This document shows positions 5,254 through 6,015 of a stretch of DNA of 6,015 nucleotides, one piece after another. Location: positions 1 through 6,015 of the forward strand of contig CAUDCB010000124.1 of NCBI GenBank assembly GCA_958447915.1. The letters run 5' to 3'. The translations under genes and the position numbers were made by a program. The notes under the pieces were generated by a model. That model ran no database searches, had not been told where the DNA came from, and saw only the letters and a list, made by a program, of their open reading frames with translations. Numbering within the stretch: position 1 is the stretch's first letter; each line of letters opens with the position of its first letter. Source of the stretch: an uncultured Collinsella sp. Lineage in GTDB: Bacteria > Actinomycetota > Coriobacteriia > Coriobacteriales > Coriobacteriaceae.

Positions 5254-6015
5254 ATGAGTAAGATTCTTGGTATCGACCTTGGTACTACTAACTCCGCAAT
5301 GGCCGTCCTCGAGGGCGGTTCTCCGACCATTATCGTGAACGCCGAGGGCGACCGCACCACCCCGTCCGTTGTTGGCTTCCGTGCCGACGGCGACCGCGTC
5401 GTGGGTAAGGCCGCTAAGAACCAGGCTGTCACCAACCCCAAGAACACCGTGTTTTCCATCAAGCGCTTCATGGGCCGCAAGTACTCCGAGTGCACCTCCG
5501 AGATCAAGACCGTGCCGTATGAGGTCAAGGAGGGCCAGGGTGGCCGTGCCGTCGTCGATATCGAGGGCAAGGATTATACCGCCGAGCAGGTGAGCGCCAT
5601 GACGCTCGCAAAGATGAAGGCCGACGCCGAGAAGTATCTGGGCGAGACCGTCACCGACGCCGTCATCACCGTCCCGGCCTACTTCAACGACGCCCAGCGT
5701 CAGGCCACCAAGGATGCCGGTAAGATCGCCGGCCTCAACGTCAAGCGTATCGTCAACGAGCCGACCGCTGCTGCTCTGGCCTATGGCCTGGACAAGCAGG
5801 GCACCGACCAGCGCATTCTGGTCTTCGACCTGGGCGGCGGCACCTTCGACGTCTCCATCCTTGACCTCGCCGACGGCGTGTTTGAGGTTCTGTCCACCTC
5901 GGGCGACAACCACCTGGGCGGCGACGACTGGGATCAGCGCGTCATCGACTGGATGGCCGATAAGTTCCAGCAGGAGAACGGTGTCGACCTGCGTCAGGAC
6001 CCCATGGCCCTGCAG
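5254..6015 (+). CDS. dnaK: Chaperone DnaK (Hsp70), N-terminal part
   Basis: DnaK is the ATP-driven Hsp70 chaperone that works with DnaJ and GrpE on unfolded proteins in the cytoplasm. The first 254 codons are present; the frame runs off the window edge, so the rest of the ATPase domain and the substrate-binding domain are outside. Visible ATPase motifs are IDLGTTNS (7-14), the catalytic lysine in SIKRFMG (Lys70), ITVPAYFNDAQRQATKDAG (138-156), NEPTAAALAYGLD (168-180), FDLGGGTFDVSIL (191-203) and GDNHLGGDDWD (217-227). The ATG follows AAGAGAGAGGG (5235-5245) by eight bases. Residues about 78-99 form a segment missing from typical Gram-positive DnaK but present in E. coli-type DnaK. The early codons differ from the nad genes in using more T-ending triplets, as in many highly expressed genes. 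grpE and dnaJ would be expected downstream. Confidence 0.97.
   Translation, partial: MSKILGIDLGTTNSAMAVLEGGSPTIIVNAEGDRTTPSVVGFRADGDRVVGKAAKNQAVTNPKNTVFSIKRFMGRKYSECTSEIKTVPYEVKEGQGGRAVVDIEGKDYTAEQVSAMTLAKMKADAEKYLGETVTDAVITVPAYFNDAQRQATKDAGKIAGLNVKRIVNEPTAAALAYGLDKQGTDQRILVFDLGGGTFDVSILDLADGVFEVLSTSGDNHLGGDDWDQRVIDWMADKFQQENGVDLRQDPMALQ

Noticed and set aside
5251..5913. 220-residue open frame antisense to dnaK
   Set aside because: Same reason: a shadow of a highly biased real gene, with no start context or domain.

Overview
The window reads as a high-GC actinobacterial chromosome segment. The best guess is an anaerobic Coriobacteriia member of the Collinsella type. This rests on the GC-rich coding sequence, the actinobacteria-like motifs in DnaK (for example GDNHLGGDDWDQRV) and the small clostridial-type 2[4Fe-4S] ferredoxin. 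It is a judgement from sequence character, not from a database match.

Layout. Bases 1-455 hold no convincing gene but are packed with inverted repeats: a ~209-bp imperfect palindrome with 30-bp ends (41-249), a perfect 23-bp inverted repeat (283-351), and a perfect 19-bp inverted repeat (371-414) lying exactly on a good sigma70-type promoter (-35 at 392-397, 17-bp spacer, -10 at 415-420). From that promoter runs a compact four-gene operon for de novo NAD synthesis: nadA (456-1481), nadB (1538-2914), nadC (2918-3778) and a 3H-domain regulator, niaR (3778-4323). The first three enzymes convert L-aspartate through iminoaspartate and quinolinate to nicotinate mononucleotide. The fourth gene encodes the family of repressor that senses nicotinate and shuts such operons off, so the promoter palindrome is its probable target.

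After niaR come another long inverted repeat (4341-4407) and a strong hairpin terminator (4445-4483) shared with a convergent 61-aa ferredoxin gene on the minus strand (4525-4710). A ~475-bp stretch free of recognisable genes, AT-rich toward its right end, follows. The window closes with the first 254 codons of dnaK (5254-6015, cut by the window edge).

The genes are ordinary housekeeping genes. What deserves a second look is the non-coding DNA: several long palindromes of different sequence around one operon, a promoter built into a palindrome, and a 13-base word that recurs in both orientations in the nadA leader. Two protein points are also notable: NadB lacks the usual C-terminal helical domain, and DnaK carries a ~22-residue segment absent from typical Gram-positive DnaK. 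I see no clear evidence of an undescribed multi-gene system.
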